DNA from: Jiangella asiatica
Lineage (GTDB): Bacteria; Actinomycetota; Actinomycetes; Jiangellales; Jiangellaceae
Direction of reading: 5' to 3'
Length of the DNA: 64,000 nucleotides
Assembly (NCBI RefSeq): GCF_004349065.1
Contig: NZ_SMKZ01000002.1
Span: 62,001 to 126,000, forward strand
In this document: positions 41,281 to 51,101 of the stretch, piece after piece
Numbering within the stretch: position 1 is the first letter of the stretch
Layout of the letters: every line of letters begins with the position of its first letter
Position numbers and translations under genes: made by a program
Notes under the pieces: model-generated
What the model saw: the letters and a program-made list of their open reading frames with translations, nothing else
The model's database searches: none
What the model was told of the DNA's origin: nothing

Positions 41281-41882
41281 AGCCGCAGTCATACCCCGCG
41301 GCGGGACGTTTCGGCCTGGATACGGCCGTGATCGCGTCGGCCCGCGCACGTGTGGGTTGATCAGATTGGCGATGCCTCGCAGGACGATCTCGGTGCTGCC
41401 GGCTCGGCTCAACGTGCGGACGATCTAGTTGAGAGGATACGGTCCCGGACGGTCGGGCAGGGAAGGGACTGTGGCCTGAGAGCCGCCACCATGGTGACGA
41501 CCTAGTGCGCGGTGCCGCCCTGCAGGTAGGGGTTCTTGTAGTTGGACACCGTGCCATCACCATGCACGAATGTCTCGCTGCCGCGGAAGCCGAGGCACAA
41601 CGACTCGACGCGTTGGTGACAAACCTGATCGACCCCCTTCGTAACCACAACGCGTCGGCGTTCGCGGACATGTTCGAGCACGGGTACGAAGATGAACGGA
41701 TACCCCGGACAAGGTAGGCCCGGTCGTGGACCGACCATTGAGGCCCTCGGAGATCCCGGTGAGAATGACAACCCCATTTTGGCCCCACTGTGATGCTTTG
41801 AAGCGGCCCCACCTGTCGACGGTTTCTGTTGGCTCGCGGCGTCCCGGGTTGGGGACGCGGTGGGCGGCGGGTTTGTAGACGG
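41281..41882. other. Gene-poor stretch inside the left end of the island
   Basis: About 600 bp with only short frames. A rightward frame at 41,505-41,717 (MHECLAAAEAEAQRLDALV inside) and a leftward one ending near 41,502 with GDGTVSNYKNPYLQGGTAH look protein-like but match no family I can name. Near 41,760-41,830 the leftward frame contains RWGRFKASQWGQNG, a type of sequence found downstream of IS21-like elements. Probably decayed mobile DNA. Confidence 0.4.
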
Positions 41883-42110
41883 TCAGTCGATGTCGTACGG
41901 CCAGGCCTTGGCGGCGCGGCTGGTGCCGAGTCGGTAGGACTTGGTCCCGGTCCGGGTGATGTGCGCGTTGAACGTCAACCTGTCGACGGCGGCGGCCAAA
42001 CGGAGGTCGGTGAAGGTGGCGCCCCATTCGGAGAACGCGGCGTTGGAGGCGCAGGCGATGGATGCTCGTTCCCCGCGGGCGGTGATGATCTGGAACAGCA
42101 GAATGGTGTT
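41883..42110 (-). pseudogene. IS21-family IstB ATPase, C-terminal remnant
   Basis: The complement of 41,883-42,110 reads FQIITARGERASIACASNA, then FSEWGATFTDLRLAAAVDRL, TFNAHITRTGTKSYRLGTS and ends AAKAWPYDID-stop. This is the C-terminal end of IstB (helper ATPase of IS21 transposition), including the SNxxFSEWG and DRLxxxxH motifs. The first two thirds, with Walker A and B, are absent, and istA is absent. No start codon exists for the fragment. Confidence 0.8.
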
Positions 42111-42245
42111 GAGACTTGATCAGGTCACCACTTACTCACCACTTATCCCTCGCACAGCCGCCTTCGGGCGGCTTCCCGCTCGTCGAGCCTGGACCGTCTC
42201 GGTCCGCCTTGGATCGGTTGGGAGCGGCCTGCGCACCTGACCGAT

Positions 42246-42476
42246 CTGAGCGAGCAACCGGCGGCACCTAGTGGCCTGGAACCGCTGCTGACCGTCACCG
42301 AGTCGGCCGACTATCTCGGGGCGCCGGTGGCGACCATCTACGATTGGCGGGTCGACGGCAAGGGCCCACGGGCCCTGCGCATCGGCCGTCATCTGAAGTT
42401 CGCCGTTTCCGATATCCAGACCTGGCTGGAGGAACGACGCGAACCTGCTGTGGCACCGCCGGCCGGGCGGCGGTGA
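42246..42476 (+). pseudogene. Excisionase-like helix-turn-helix protein without a start codon
   Basis: Frame 42,246-42,476 encodes SEQPAAPSGLEPLLTVTESA, then DYLGAPVATIYDWRVDGKGP and RALRIGRHLKFAVSDIQTWL, the HTH_17/Xis type found directly upstream of tyrosine integrases in actinobacterial integrative elements. The usual ATG before SEQP is CTG here (42,246), so the start is lost. A 17-codon frame MARPSSGECKRAPQRID (42,483-42,536) follows at the place where an integrase should begin and soon stops. The pair is the scar of an older integrative element. Confidence 0.78.
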
Positions 42477-42613
42477 GGCGCCATGGCTAGGCCCTCGTCT
42501 GGTGAGTGCAAACGAGCCCCGCAGCGGATCGACTGACAGATCCGGTTGAAGACCTCAGTCAGTCAGTCGCTGAGTCAGGACGACCGCTGCGGAGCTCACC
42601 CACATCCTCACTG

Positions 42614-43501
42614 TCAGTCGTCGAGGCGTAGATCGGGCTGCAGACGGTCGCGAAGCTCGTCTCCGAAGACGGCGACGCTGACGACGAGCAGGCTCAGGGC
42701 CACGCCGGGCAGGGTCGAGATCCACCATGCCTCGAGCAGCACGCCTCGGCCGTTCGCGATGATCAGGCCCCACGACGGCTCCTGCGCCGACGCGCCCAGG
42801 CCGAGGAAGCTCAGCGCCGCCTCGGCCAGGATGACCAGCCCGATCTGCATCGTCGCCACGACCAGCAGCGGGCTGACCGTGAAACGGGCGATGTGCGACA
42901 TCATGATCTGGCGATGCGACAGCCCCGACACACGGGCGGCCTCGACGAATGGGCGCTCCCGGGCGACCAGGACGGAACTGCGCGAGACCCGGGCGAAGAA
43001 GACCCACCGGGTGATCGCCAGCGCCACGATCAGCGTCTGGATCCCGGGACCTAGCACCGCGACCATGAGGATGGCGAGCAGGATCGGCGGCACGGCCAGC
43101 TGAATGTCGGCCAGCCGCATGATGAACGAGTCCAGCCGGCCGCCGAAGTATCCGCTGATGATCCCGATCACGGCGCCGACCACCAGACCGCCGAGCACGG
43201 TGCCGGCAGCGACGCCGAGCGAGATCCGGGCCCCGTAGATGATCTGGCCGAGCAGGTCCCGACCCAAGGGGTCGGTGCCGAGCGGATACGACGTCCCGTC
43301 GACGGACGACAGCGGTGGCAGCAGCCGGGCCGCCACGTCCGTCGTGACCGGATCGAACTCGTAGAAGACCGGGCCGAGCACCGCAACGAGAACGAACATG
43401 GCGATGATGCCGGCGGACAGATAGAGGCGCAGATGAGCCACGCGGCCTCCTCGTCGCGGCCGGCTGGGGACGGTAGCCGTATCGATCGTGGTGTCGATCA
43501 T
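42614..43501 (-). CDS. ABC transporter permease, DppC/OppC-like
   Basis: A 295-residue inner-membrane permease. Residues 95-280 hold the BPD_transp_1 domain with the EAA loop EAARVSGLSHRQIMMSHIAR; the N-terminal OppC-specific segment includes YPLGTDPLGRDLLGQIIYGA. With the DppB-like protein (ATGA overlap) and the two ATPases and lipoprotein of this operon it forms a five-part importer of the peptide/nickel/oligosaccharide class. The genetic surroundings favour an oligosaccharide or glycoside substrate rather than peptides. Last gene of the leftward operon. Confidence 0.93.
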   Translation of the reverse strand: MIDTTIDTATVPSRPRRGGRVAHLRLYLSAGIIAMFVLVAVLGPVFYEFDPVTTDVAARLLPPLSSVDGTSYPLGTDPLGRDLLGQIIYGARISLGVAAGTVLGGLVVGAVIGIISGYFGGRLDSFIMRLADIQLAVPPILLAILMVAVLGPGIQTLIVALAITRWVFFARVSRSSVLVARERPFVEAARVSGLSHRQIMMSHIARFTVSPLLVVATMQIGLVILAEAALSFLGLGASAQEPSWGLIIANGRGVLLEAWWISTLPGVALSLLVVSVAVFGDELRDRLQPDLRLDD

Positions 43502-44421
43502 TTCGCCTCCAGCCGCACGCGGGGATCGAGGTAGCCGTACAGCAGGTCGACGATGAGGTTCAACATGACGAACGTGAACGCGGCGAGCATGACGACGGCC
43601 TGCACGACGGCGAAGTCGCGGTTGGAGATGGCGTCGATCAGCAACCGGCCGACGCCCGGCCAGGCGAACACGACTTCGACGATGACCGTGCCGCTGAGCA
43701 GCTGCCCGAGTTGGAGCCCGGCCACGGTGATCACCGGGATGAGCATGTTCTTCATGGCATGCCGGTAGAGGATCACTCGCCCGGTCAAGCCCTTGGACCT
43801 GGCGGTGAGGATATAGGGCTCGCCCATGACCTCGATGAGCCCGGCCCGGACCAGGCGCACGAGCACGCCGAGAAGGGGGAGCGACAGCACGATCGCCGGC
43901 AGGATCAGATGCTGCCAGGTACCCCAGCCCGAACTCGGCGTCAGCCCCAGCGCCCGCGAGAAGACGAGGATGGCGACGAGGCCCAGCCAGAAGTTCGGCA
44001 GCGACTGGCCGAGCAGGGAGAACGTCGATATCGAGTAGTCCACCGCGGTTCGCGCCCGGCGGGCGGCGGCGATGCCCAGCGGGAAGCTGAGCAGTACCGC
44101 CAGACCCATGGCGGACAGCGCGAGCAAGCCGGTGGCGGGTAGCCGGTCGGCCACCGCGGACACCGCCGACCCTCCGAGCCGCAGCGATTCGCCGAGATCA
44201 CCGCGCACGAGATCGCCGAGGAAGCTGACGTACTGCACGTACAGCGGCTGATCGAGGCCAAGCTCGCCGCGCACGACGTCGATCTGTTCAGGTGTCGCCG
44301 ACGGGCCGGCATAGACGATCGCGGGGTCGCCGGGCACCAGCCGCAGGATGACGAACATGAGCGAGACCGCGCCGAAGATGACCACGACGGCGTGGCCCAG
44401 GCGGCGAATCACGTACTGCAC
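43498..44421 (-). CDS. ABC transporter permease, DppB/OppB-like
   Basis: A 307-residue permease with six helices. YVIRRLGHAVVVIFGAVSLM is the typical OppB N-terminus, and ILTARSKGLTGRVILYRHAM the EAA loop contacting the ATPases. The GTG at 44,421 has GGAGG 7 bases upstream. Its stop overlaps the dppC-like start. Placed after the dehydratase and aldolase genes, it shows that transport and metabolism genes are interleaved in one transcript. Confidence 0.93.
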   Translation of the reverse strand: MQYVIRRLGHAVVVIFGAVSLMFVILRLVPGDPAIVYAGPSATPEQIDVVRGELGLDQPLYVQYVSFLGDLVRGDLGESLRLGGSAVSAVADRLPATGLLALSAMGLAVLLSFPLGIAAARRARTAVDYSISTFSLLGQSLPNFWLGLVAILVFSRALGLTPSSGWGTWQHLILPAIVLSLPLLGVLVRLVRAGLIEVMGEPYILTARSKGLTGRVILYRHAMKNMLIPVITVAGLQLGQLLSGTVIVEVVFAWPGVGRLLIDAISNRDFAVVQAVVMLAAFTFVMLNLIVDLLYGYLDPRVRLEAK

Positions 44422-44434
44422 GGCAGGCCTCCGC

Positions 44435-45355
44435 TCACTTGGCCAGGCCGTCCAGGTCGGCCACCTCAAGCATCTCGTCCAGCTCGCGCAGGTCCACCGC
44501 ATCCAGCGACGGGACCGGGGTGCGGCACACCGTGGTGGCGATCACGCCCCGGCGGCGCAGGATCTCCTTGATCACGGCGACGTTGTAGAGCAGCTCGTGG
44601 GTGAACAGGCCGCCCAGTGCCATGAGCCGGCGCCGAGCCTCCGCGCGGTCGCCGTCGACGTAGAGGTCATAGACCCGGGACAGGACGTCGACGAACGAGG
44701 GAGCGGGCATGGACCCGGCCGCGCCACGATCCAGCTCGCTCATCAGGTGGACGCCGCCCAGCCCCGCGAAGATGCCGTCGACCCGGTCGCCGACGGCGGC
44801 CACCGCCGCCGACAGCTGATGCGTGCTCGGCGACGTCTCCTCCTTCAGATAGCGGATGGCCGGGTTCGCGTCGATCACCCGGCGCACGCTGTCGATGCCG
44901 ATGGCGTGCCCGATCCGCGCGTTCTGCAGCACGACCGGGAGGCCGCAGGCATCGGACACGGCGCGGAAGTAGGCGTTGACGTAGTCCAGGTCCGGCGTGA
45001 AGAAGTGCTGGACGTACGGCAGCGTCGCCATGACGGCGTCGGCGCCCGCGCCGGCCGCGTGACGGGCCAGCCCGGCCGCCACCGGAGCGCTGGTGGCGGA
45101 CACCCCGACGATGACCGGTACGCGGCCGGCCACGGTCGCGATCACCCGCTCGGCGGCGCTGCGGCGCTCGTCCTCGGACAGGCTGAAGAACTCGCTGACG
45201 ACACCGGGGTACACGAGGCCACGGCTGCCACCGTCCAGGCAGAACTCCACCTGCCGGTCGAGGCTGTCGAGGTCGATCTCCAGGTCGGGTCGGAACGGGG
45301 TGACCGGTATCGCGAAGATGCCCTTCCACCCGCCGTTGTCGGCCGCCGTGCTCAT
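44435..45355 (-). CDS. DapA-family lyase/aldolase (2-keto-3-deoxy acid aldolase-like)
   Basis: A 306-residue TIM barrel of the dihydrodipicolinate synthase/N-acetylneuraminate lyase family. GIFAIPVTPFRPDLEIDLDS is the standard N-terminus; GLVYPGVVSEFFSLSEDERR replaces the GTTGE signature, and the Schiff-base lysine is in AIRYLKEETSPSTHQL (near residue 163). It is not the lysine-biosynthesis enzyme: the context with an enolase-type dehydratase points to cleavage of a 2-keto-3-deoxy sugar acid into pyruvate and an aldehyde, or its further dehydration. GGGAGG lies 5 bases before the ATG; it overlaps the preceding dehydratase gene by 4 bp. Confidence 0.9.
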   Translation of the reverse strand: MSTAADNGGWKGIFAIPVTPFRPDLEIDLDSLDRQVEFCLDGGSRGLVYPGVVSEFFSLSEDERRSAAERVIATVAGRVPVIVGVSATSAPVAAGLARHAAGAGADAVMATLPYVQHFFTPDLDYVNAYFRAVSDACGLPVVLQNARIGHAIGIDSVRRVIDANPAIRYLKEETSPSTHQLSAAVAAVGDRVDGIFAGLGGVHLMSELDRGAAGSMPAPSFVDVLSRVYDLYVDGDRAEARRRLMALGGLFTHELLYNVAVIKEILRRRGVIATTVCRTPVPSLDAVDLRELDEMLEVADLDGLAK

Positions 45356-46536
45356 CTGTCCTCCCGGATGGTGACGACGCTGTCGACGTCGCGCTCGAAG
45401 CGATCCATGTCGATGTCGATACCGAGACCTGGCCCCGTCGGCACGACGAGGCGCCCGTCCTCGACCCACAACGGCTCGTCGAGCCAGCGGTTGAACGTCT
45501 CCAACATCACCGGCTGGTATTCCTGCACGAACAGGTTCGGGATGGCCGCGGCCGCCTGCCAGGTTCCGGCCATGCCGATGACCGTCAGGCATCCCGTGTG
45601 CGGTGCGACGTCGATGTTGAACGACTCGGCGACAGTCGCGATCTTGACCAGCTCGGACACGCCGTTGCGCATGAGGTCGGGCTGCGCCAGATCGAGGGCT
45701 TCGGCCTGGAACCACGGCTGGAACTGGAACCGGGTCCGCAGCGGCTCACCGACGGCGATCGCTACGTCGAGCTCGCGGGCCAGCCGGGCGTGGCCGCTGA
45801 CGTCCTCGGGCAACAGCGGCGACTCGAAGAACTCCACGCCGTTGCGCTCGTACACACGGCCGATACGGACGGCCTCCGGATAGCTGTACTTCCAGACGCC
45901 GTCGACGAACAGCGGTCCCCGGTCGCCGATGGCGTCGCGGATCGCGGTGATCTCGCGGCTGTCGTCGTCGTAGCCGAAGCCGAGGCAGGGCTTGATGCCG
46001 ATGCCCTGCTCGACCCACCCGACGGCCTCCTCGAGCCGCTCGTCCAAGGAGTGTCCGCGCAGCCCCGTGACGTAGCACGGCAGGACGTCGCGGAACCGGC
46101 CACCGAGCAGCTCGCTCACGGAGAGTCCCGCCGCCTTGCCCCGGATGTCCCACAGGGCGGTGTCGACACCGGCGATGGCGTCCATCTGGTATCCGGTGAT
46201 CTGGCCGCGCACGCGCATCGTTCCGTACATGTCCATGAACCGGACGTTGGTGGCCAGCGGGTCGTGCCCGAGCACGGCGGGGCCGATCACTCGCTCGACG
46301 ATCGCCTGCGCCACCTCGGGGCCGACGGGCGCCTGCGACTCGCCCCATCCCACGATGCCCTCGTCGGTCTCGACTCGCACGACCATGGCCTCGGATCGCT
46401 GTGAGTACAGCTGGGGATACGGCGCGAACCGGAGATAGTCGCTGCCGGGCAGCTGGTTCTCGTGCCGGGTGCCACCGGCCAGCTCGTAGCGGACATCGGC
46501 CTTGACCGTGTACGCCGATATCGAGGTGATCCTCAC
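45352..46536 (-). CDS. Mandelate racemase/muconate lactonizing enzyme family protein (acid-sugar dehydratase-like)
   Basis: A 394-residue enolase-superfamily enzyme. The metal ligands are the Asp in GPLFVDGVWKYS, the Glu in VEFFESPLLPEDV and the Glu in AIAVGEPLRTR; the general base is the His in IDVAPHTGCLTV. At the usual KxK position it has GIKPCLGFG, so only one of the two lysines is present. This set fits acid-sugar dehydratases that abstract the proton next to a carboxylate. The precise sugar acid cannot be told. GTG start with AAGGAG at 6 bases; ATGA-type overlaps on both sides show tight coupling to the aldolase and the ATPase genes. Confidence 0.92.
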   Translation of the reverse strand: MRITSISAYTVKADVRYELAGGTRHENQLPGSDYLRFAPYPQLYSQRSEAMVVRVETDEGIVGWGESQAPVGPEVAQAIVERVIGPAVLGHDPLATNVRFMDMYGTMRVRGQITGYQMDAIAGVDTALWDIRGKAAGLSVSELLGGRFRDVLPCYVTGLRGHSLDERLEEAVGWVEQGIGIKPCLGFGYDDDSREITAIRDAIGDRGPLFVDGVWKYSYPEAVRIGRVYERNGVEFFESPLLPEDVSGHARLARELDVAIAVGEPLRTRFQFQPWFQAEALDLAQPDLMRNGVSELVKIATVAESFNIDVAPHTGCLTVIGMAGTWQAAAAIPNLFVQEYQPVMLETFNRWLDEPLWVEDGRLVVPTGPGLGIDIDMDRFERDVDSVVTIREDR

Positions 46537-47548
46537 GTGCGCTCCTTCGGGAGGGTTGTCGTCGCCCCGTGCTCCAGGTCGAACGAGGCGTAGTGGCAGG
46601 CGCTGGGGTGACCGAGGCGATCGACGAGGGCCGGCTCCTCGTCGGCGCAGCGCTGGTCGGCCCGCCAGCACCGGGTGCGGAAGCCGCAGCCGGACGGCGG
46701 GTCGGCGGGGGAGGGGACCTCGCCACCGAGCACGAACTGGGGCCTGTCCTCGCGCCACGGATGGGTCAGCGGCACGTTGCCGAGCAGGGCCTGGGTGTAC
46801 GGATGCGTGGCCCGGTCGTAGATGTCCTCGGTGGCGCCGGACTCGACCAGCTTGCCGAGGTACATGACCCCGACCCGGTCGGCGATGTGGGACACGAGGC
46901 GCAGGTCGTGGGTGATGAACAGGTAGGCCACGCCCAAGCGATCCTGCAGGTCCCGGAGAAGGTTGACGATCTGCGCTTGCACGGAGACGTCCAGCGACGC
47001 CACCGGCTCGTCGCAGACGATCAGCCGCGGCTCCACCGCCAGCGCCCTGGCGATGCCCACCCGCTGGCGCTGGCCTCCGGACAGCTGGTGGGGAAAGCGT
47101 TCAGCGAACCGGTCATCGAGGCCGACCAGCCTGAGGATCTCCCGGATGCGGGCGGGCCGGTCGGCCTTGGCGACGGCGTCGGGAAAGGCTCGCCAGGGCT
47201 CGGACACGATGCGCTCGACCGTGTGGTACGGATTCAGCGACGCGTAGGGATCCTGGAACACCATCTGGATGCGTCGCCGTACCTGGCGGACCTGCGCGGG
47301 CCGGAGCGTGCTCAGGTCACGGCCCTCGAACGTGATCGAACCCGAGGTCGGGGTCTCCAGACCGACCACCATCCGGGCGAGTGTCGTCTTCCCGCACCCG
47401 GATTCGCCGACGAGCGCCATGGTCTCGCCCTCGGCAAGGTCGAAGCTGACGTCGCGGACGGCTTGGATACTCTCGCCGCGGCCGAGTCCGACGATCCCGC
47501 GGCTTTCGAACGTCTTGCGCGCGGAACGGACCTGGAGCATGGCGGCGC

Positions 47549-47552
<4 letters not shown>
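46533..47552 (-). CDS. ABC transporter ATP-binding protein, DppF/OppF-like
   Basis: A 339-residue ATPase. Walker A GESGCGKTTLARMV, Q-loop VFQDPYASLNPY, signature QLSGGQRQRVGIARAL, Walker B LIVCDEPVASLD and the switch His in FITHDLRLV are intact. The C-terminal oligopeptide-transporter domain has GCGFRTRCWRADQRC with four cysteines that bind an iron-sulfur cluster in studied relatives. The GTG at 47,552 overlaps the dppD stop (GTGA), which decides it over the inner ATG at 47,540. Confidence 0.94.
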
Positions 47553-48558
<1,006 letters not shown>

Positions 48559-48562
<4 letters not shown>

Positions 48563-50112
48563 TCCTCGATCCGGACGTCGGCGAAGAACGGGATCGTGCT
48601 CGGCGGCGGCTCGAACCCGGCCAGCGCGTCGTTCCACGCGAACGCTTCGAGCCCGTCGATCGGGTAGATGCCGCAGACGTTGTCCCAGAGGTAGCTGAGT
48701 GCTTCGTCGTACGCCGCCTGCCGTGCCTCCGGATCGGTCTCGGACCCGCCCCGGACGATGGGCTCGTCGAGCTCGGCATTGGCGCACGGCACCCGATCCG
48801 ACTCGGACAGGTAGAGGCGCCCGAGCGTGTAGTCGGCGTCCCCGGTGAGCGTCGGGCGGCCGGTGAGGGACAGGTCGAAGTTCTGGTTCACGTAGTTCTC
48901 CGTCCAGGTGGCCAGCTCCTGGAAGTCCGGCTCGACGGTGACCCCGATCTCGGCCCAGTCCGAGATCATGGCCAGCGCCACCTGCTGCTCGACCTCCTGG
49001 TCGCGCACCAGCACCTTGATGGTGAGGTCGCTCACGCCGGCTTCGTCGAGCAGCCGGCGGGCGAGGTCCGGATCGTGCTCGAACGGGTCGAGCTCCACGG
49101 AACCGAAGACCGTCGTCGGGAGCGGTCCGGATGACGGAGCGCCCAAGCCGCCGAGGACGTTCTCGACGATGGGCTCGACGTCGATGGCGTGGGCCAGCGC
49201 CTGTCGCACCTTCAGGTTGTCCAGCGGCGGCCGGTTCCAGTTCGCCAGGATCTCGTAGTTCACGTACGCGGGAACCGTCTCGACGGTCACGCCGTCGGCC
49301 GATTCGAGCCTGGCCACCTGATCGACCGGGATGCCCCACGTCAGGTCGATCTCGCCCGTCTCGAGCGCGACGACGCGGTTGCTGGCCTCCGGGATCTGCT
49401 CGAACACCAGCCGTTCCGCCGCCGGCGGCCCGTTCCAGTGGTCCTCGTTGGCGGCGAGGACGAGCTCCGCGCCGCCCTCGAACGACTCGAACTCGAAGAC
49501 GCCGGAGCCGATCGGGCGCTGGTTGAAGTCGTCGCTGCCGACCTGGTCCGCCGGCGCGATGCCGAGCAGCGACACATTGGACGGCAGCGTCCCGAGCGGC
49601 CGGTCGGCGTTGATCACGACGGTCGTGTCGTCGGGCGCCTCGACGCTGGTCACCCCGGCGAAGATCGGTGCCAGGGGCGTCTTGCGTTCGATGAGGGTCA
49701 TGATCGTCGCCTGGACGTCCGTCGCGGTGAGCGGCGTTCCGTCGTGGAAGACCACGTCGTCGCGCAGGGTGAACGTCCAGCTGGTGCCGTCGGTGGTCTC
49801 CCACGACTCGGCCAGCCAGGGGACGATCTCTCCGCTTACCGGGTCCTTGCGGGTCAGCGAGTCGAAGAGGTTCTGATTGATCGTCAGGACCGCGCGATCG
49901 CCGCTGAGCGGACCGACGAGGTCGAGGCCGGCGATGGGGAACGGGTGTGCGACCCTCAGTTCGTCGGAGGCTCCGTCGCCACCGGCGCCGGAGCTGCCAC
50001 CACCACACGCGGCGGTTGCCAGGATTGCGAGCGCGGCGAGGGTGCTCCATCCCGAGCGGCGTGCTCGGGCGATGGTCGCCGCGCGCGGGCTCGTCGTCGT
50101 TGTCTTGTCCAC
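48559..50112 (-). CDS. ABC transporter substrate-binding lipoprotein, family 5
   Basis: A 517-residue extracytoplasmic binding protein (SBP_bac_5). A twin-basic n-region and hydrophobic stretch (RRSGWSTLAALAILATAAC) end in a lipobox with Cys near residue 36. Typical pieces are LSGDRAVLTINQNLFDSLTR, WEFTLRDDVVFHDGTPL-like (here WTFTLRDDVVFHDGTPLTA) and VRQALAHAIDVEPIV. The family binds oligopeptides, nickel or oligosaccharides. The GTG at 50,112 follows AAGGAGG by 6 bases. First gene of the leftward operon; divergent from an SDR gene, with a GntR-type palindrome between. Confidence 0.93.
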
Positions 50113-50188
50113 GCCAGGCCTCCTTCGGGCGTCTCTGCCCGCTTGACCCACTCCGGTCGCATCATTGTGTGCAGCCGTACAGCCGGGT

Positions 50189-50209
50189 ATAACGTTATGA
50201 CCTTAAGGT
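50189..50209. promoter_or_regulatory. GntR-type palindrome in the importer/SDR divergent promoter region
   Basis: ATAACGTTAT (50,189-50,198) is a perfect 10-bp palindrome within TATAACGTTATG, followed at once by ACCTTAAGGT (50,200-50,209), another perfect palindrome. It lies between the divergent binding-protein and SDR genes. The CATAACGT half-site recurs before the GntR gene (58,784-58,796), and CATAAC/CGTTAT recurs at 52,904-52,931. Confidence 0.62.
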
Positions 50210-50309
50210 GGCTCGGCCGGTACCGCAAGGCTCTGCCGACCACCGATTCACCCGACATGGTGGCGGCTGCTCCCCGAGGAGAGGCCATCGGTCATGACAA
50301 GGAGCAGCA

Positions 50310-51059
50310 ATGCAACCTGACGAGCCCGTGGCCCTCATCGCCGGTGGAGCGAACGGAATCGGACTGGCCACGGCGACCGTCCTGGCCCGCGGTGGCGCGC
50401 GTGTGGTCATCGCCGATCGGGACGCCGCCGCCGTGGAGGCCGCGACGGCGGCTCTCACCTCGGAATCGGCGGACCCGCCGATGGGCGTCACGCTCGACGT
50501 CTCCGACGCCGCGGCGGTCAACAGCGCCGTCGCCGACATCCTGGCCGCTCGTGGACGCATCGACATCCTGGTCAACAGCGCCGGCATCGCGGGGCGATCC
50601 ATGCCGACCTGGGACATCGACGACGACGAGTGGCATCGGGTACTCGCCGTCAATCTGAGCGGCACCTTCCACCTGATCCGGGCCGTGGTTCCGGCCATGC
50701 GCGCCCAGGGCTACGGGCGCATCGTCAACGTCGCGAGCATCGCGGGCAAGGAGGGCAACCCCAACGCCTCGCCGTACTCCGCCTCCAAGGCCGGCGTCAT
50801 CGCCTTGACCAAGTCCGTCGCCAAGGAGGTGGCTCGCGACGGAGTGATCGTGAACTGTGTGACCCCCGCGGTGATCATGACCGCGATGAACGAGCAGGTC
50901 TCCGCCGAGCACCTGGAGTACATGCTCAGCCGCATCCCCATCGGCCGGGCGGGTGCCACCGCGGAGGTCGCCGAGCTCGTCCGCTGGCTGTGCTCCCCGG
51001 AATGCAGCTTCTCGACCGGCGCGGTGTTCGACATCAGCGGCGGCCGCGCGACGTACTGA
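50310..51059 (+). CDS. SDR-family oxidoreductase (sugar or sugar-acid dehydrogenase-like)
   Basis: A 249-residue classical short-chain dehydrogenase. Cofactor loop AGGANGIGLATATVLARGG (about residues 11-29) with an Asp after the second strand (VVIADRD) favours NAD. Catalytic Ser-Tyr-Lys are in NVASIAGKEG and SPYSASKAG. It resembles sugar-1-dehydrogenases and KduD-like enzymes. AAGGAG stands 6 bases before the ATG. It opens the rightward operon with the GH88/GH105 gene and the TauE-like gene. A role in oxidising a sugar or keto-sugar released by the hydrolase is inferred. Confidence 0.93.
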   Translation: MQPDEPVALIAGGANGIGLATATVLARGGARVVIADRDAAAVEAATAALTSESADPPMGVTLDVSDAAAVNSAVADILAARGRIDILVNSAGIAGRSMPTWDIDDDEWHRVLAVNLSGTFHLIRAVVPAMRAQGYGRIVNVASIAGKEGNPNASPYSASKAGVIALTKSVAKEVARDGVIVNCVTPAVIMTAMNEQVSAEHLEYMLSRIPIGRAGATAEVAELVRWLCSPECSFSTGAVFDISGGRATY

Positions 51060-51101
51060 CCACCGGCCGCCCCGTGCGCGCCACCTTCAGGAGAGGATGC
51101 C

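Noticed and set aside
41505-41777. Possible patatin-like or other gene piece (GDGTVSNYKNP on the minus strand)
   Set aside because: Only a short resemblance to a DG-containing motif; both strands look weakly coding and no family can be supported.
44435-45355. dapA of lysine biosynthesis
   Set aside because: The GTTGE signature is replaced, and the gene sits in an acid-sugar operon.
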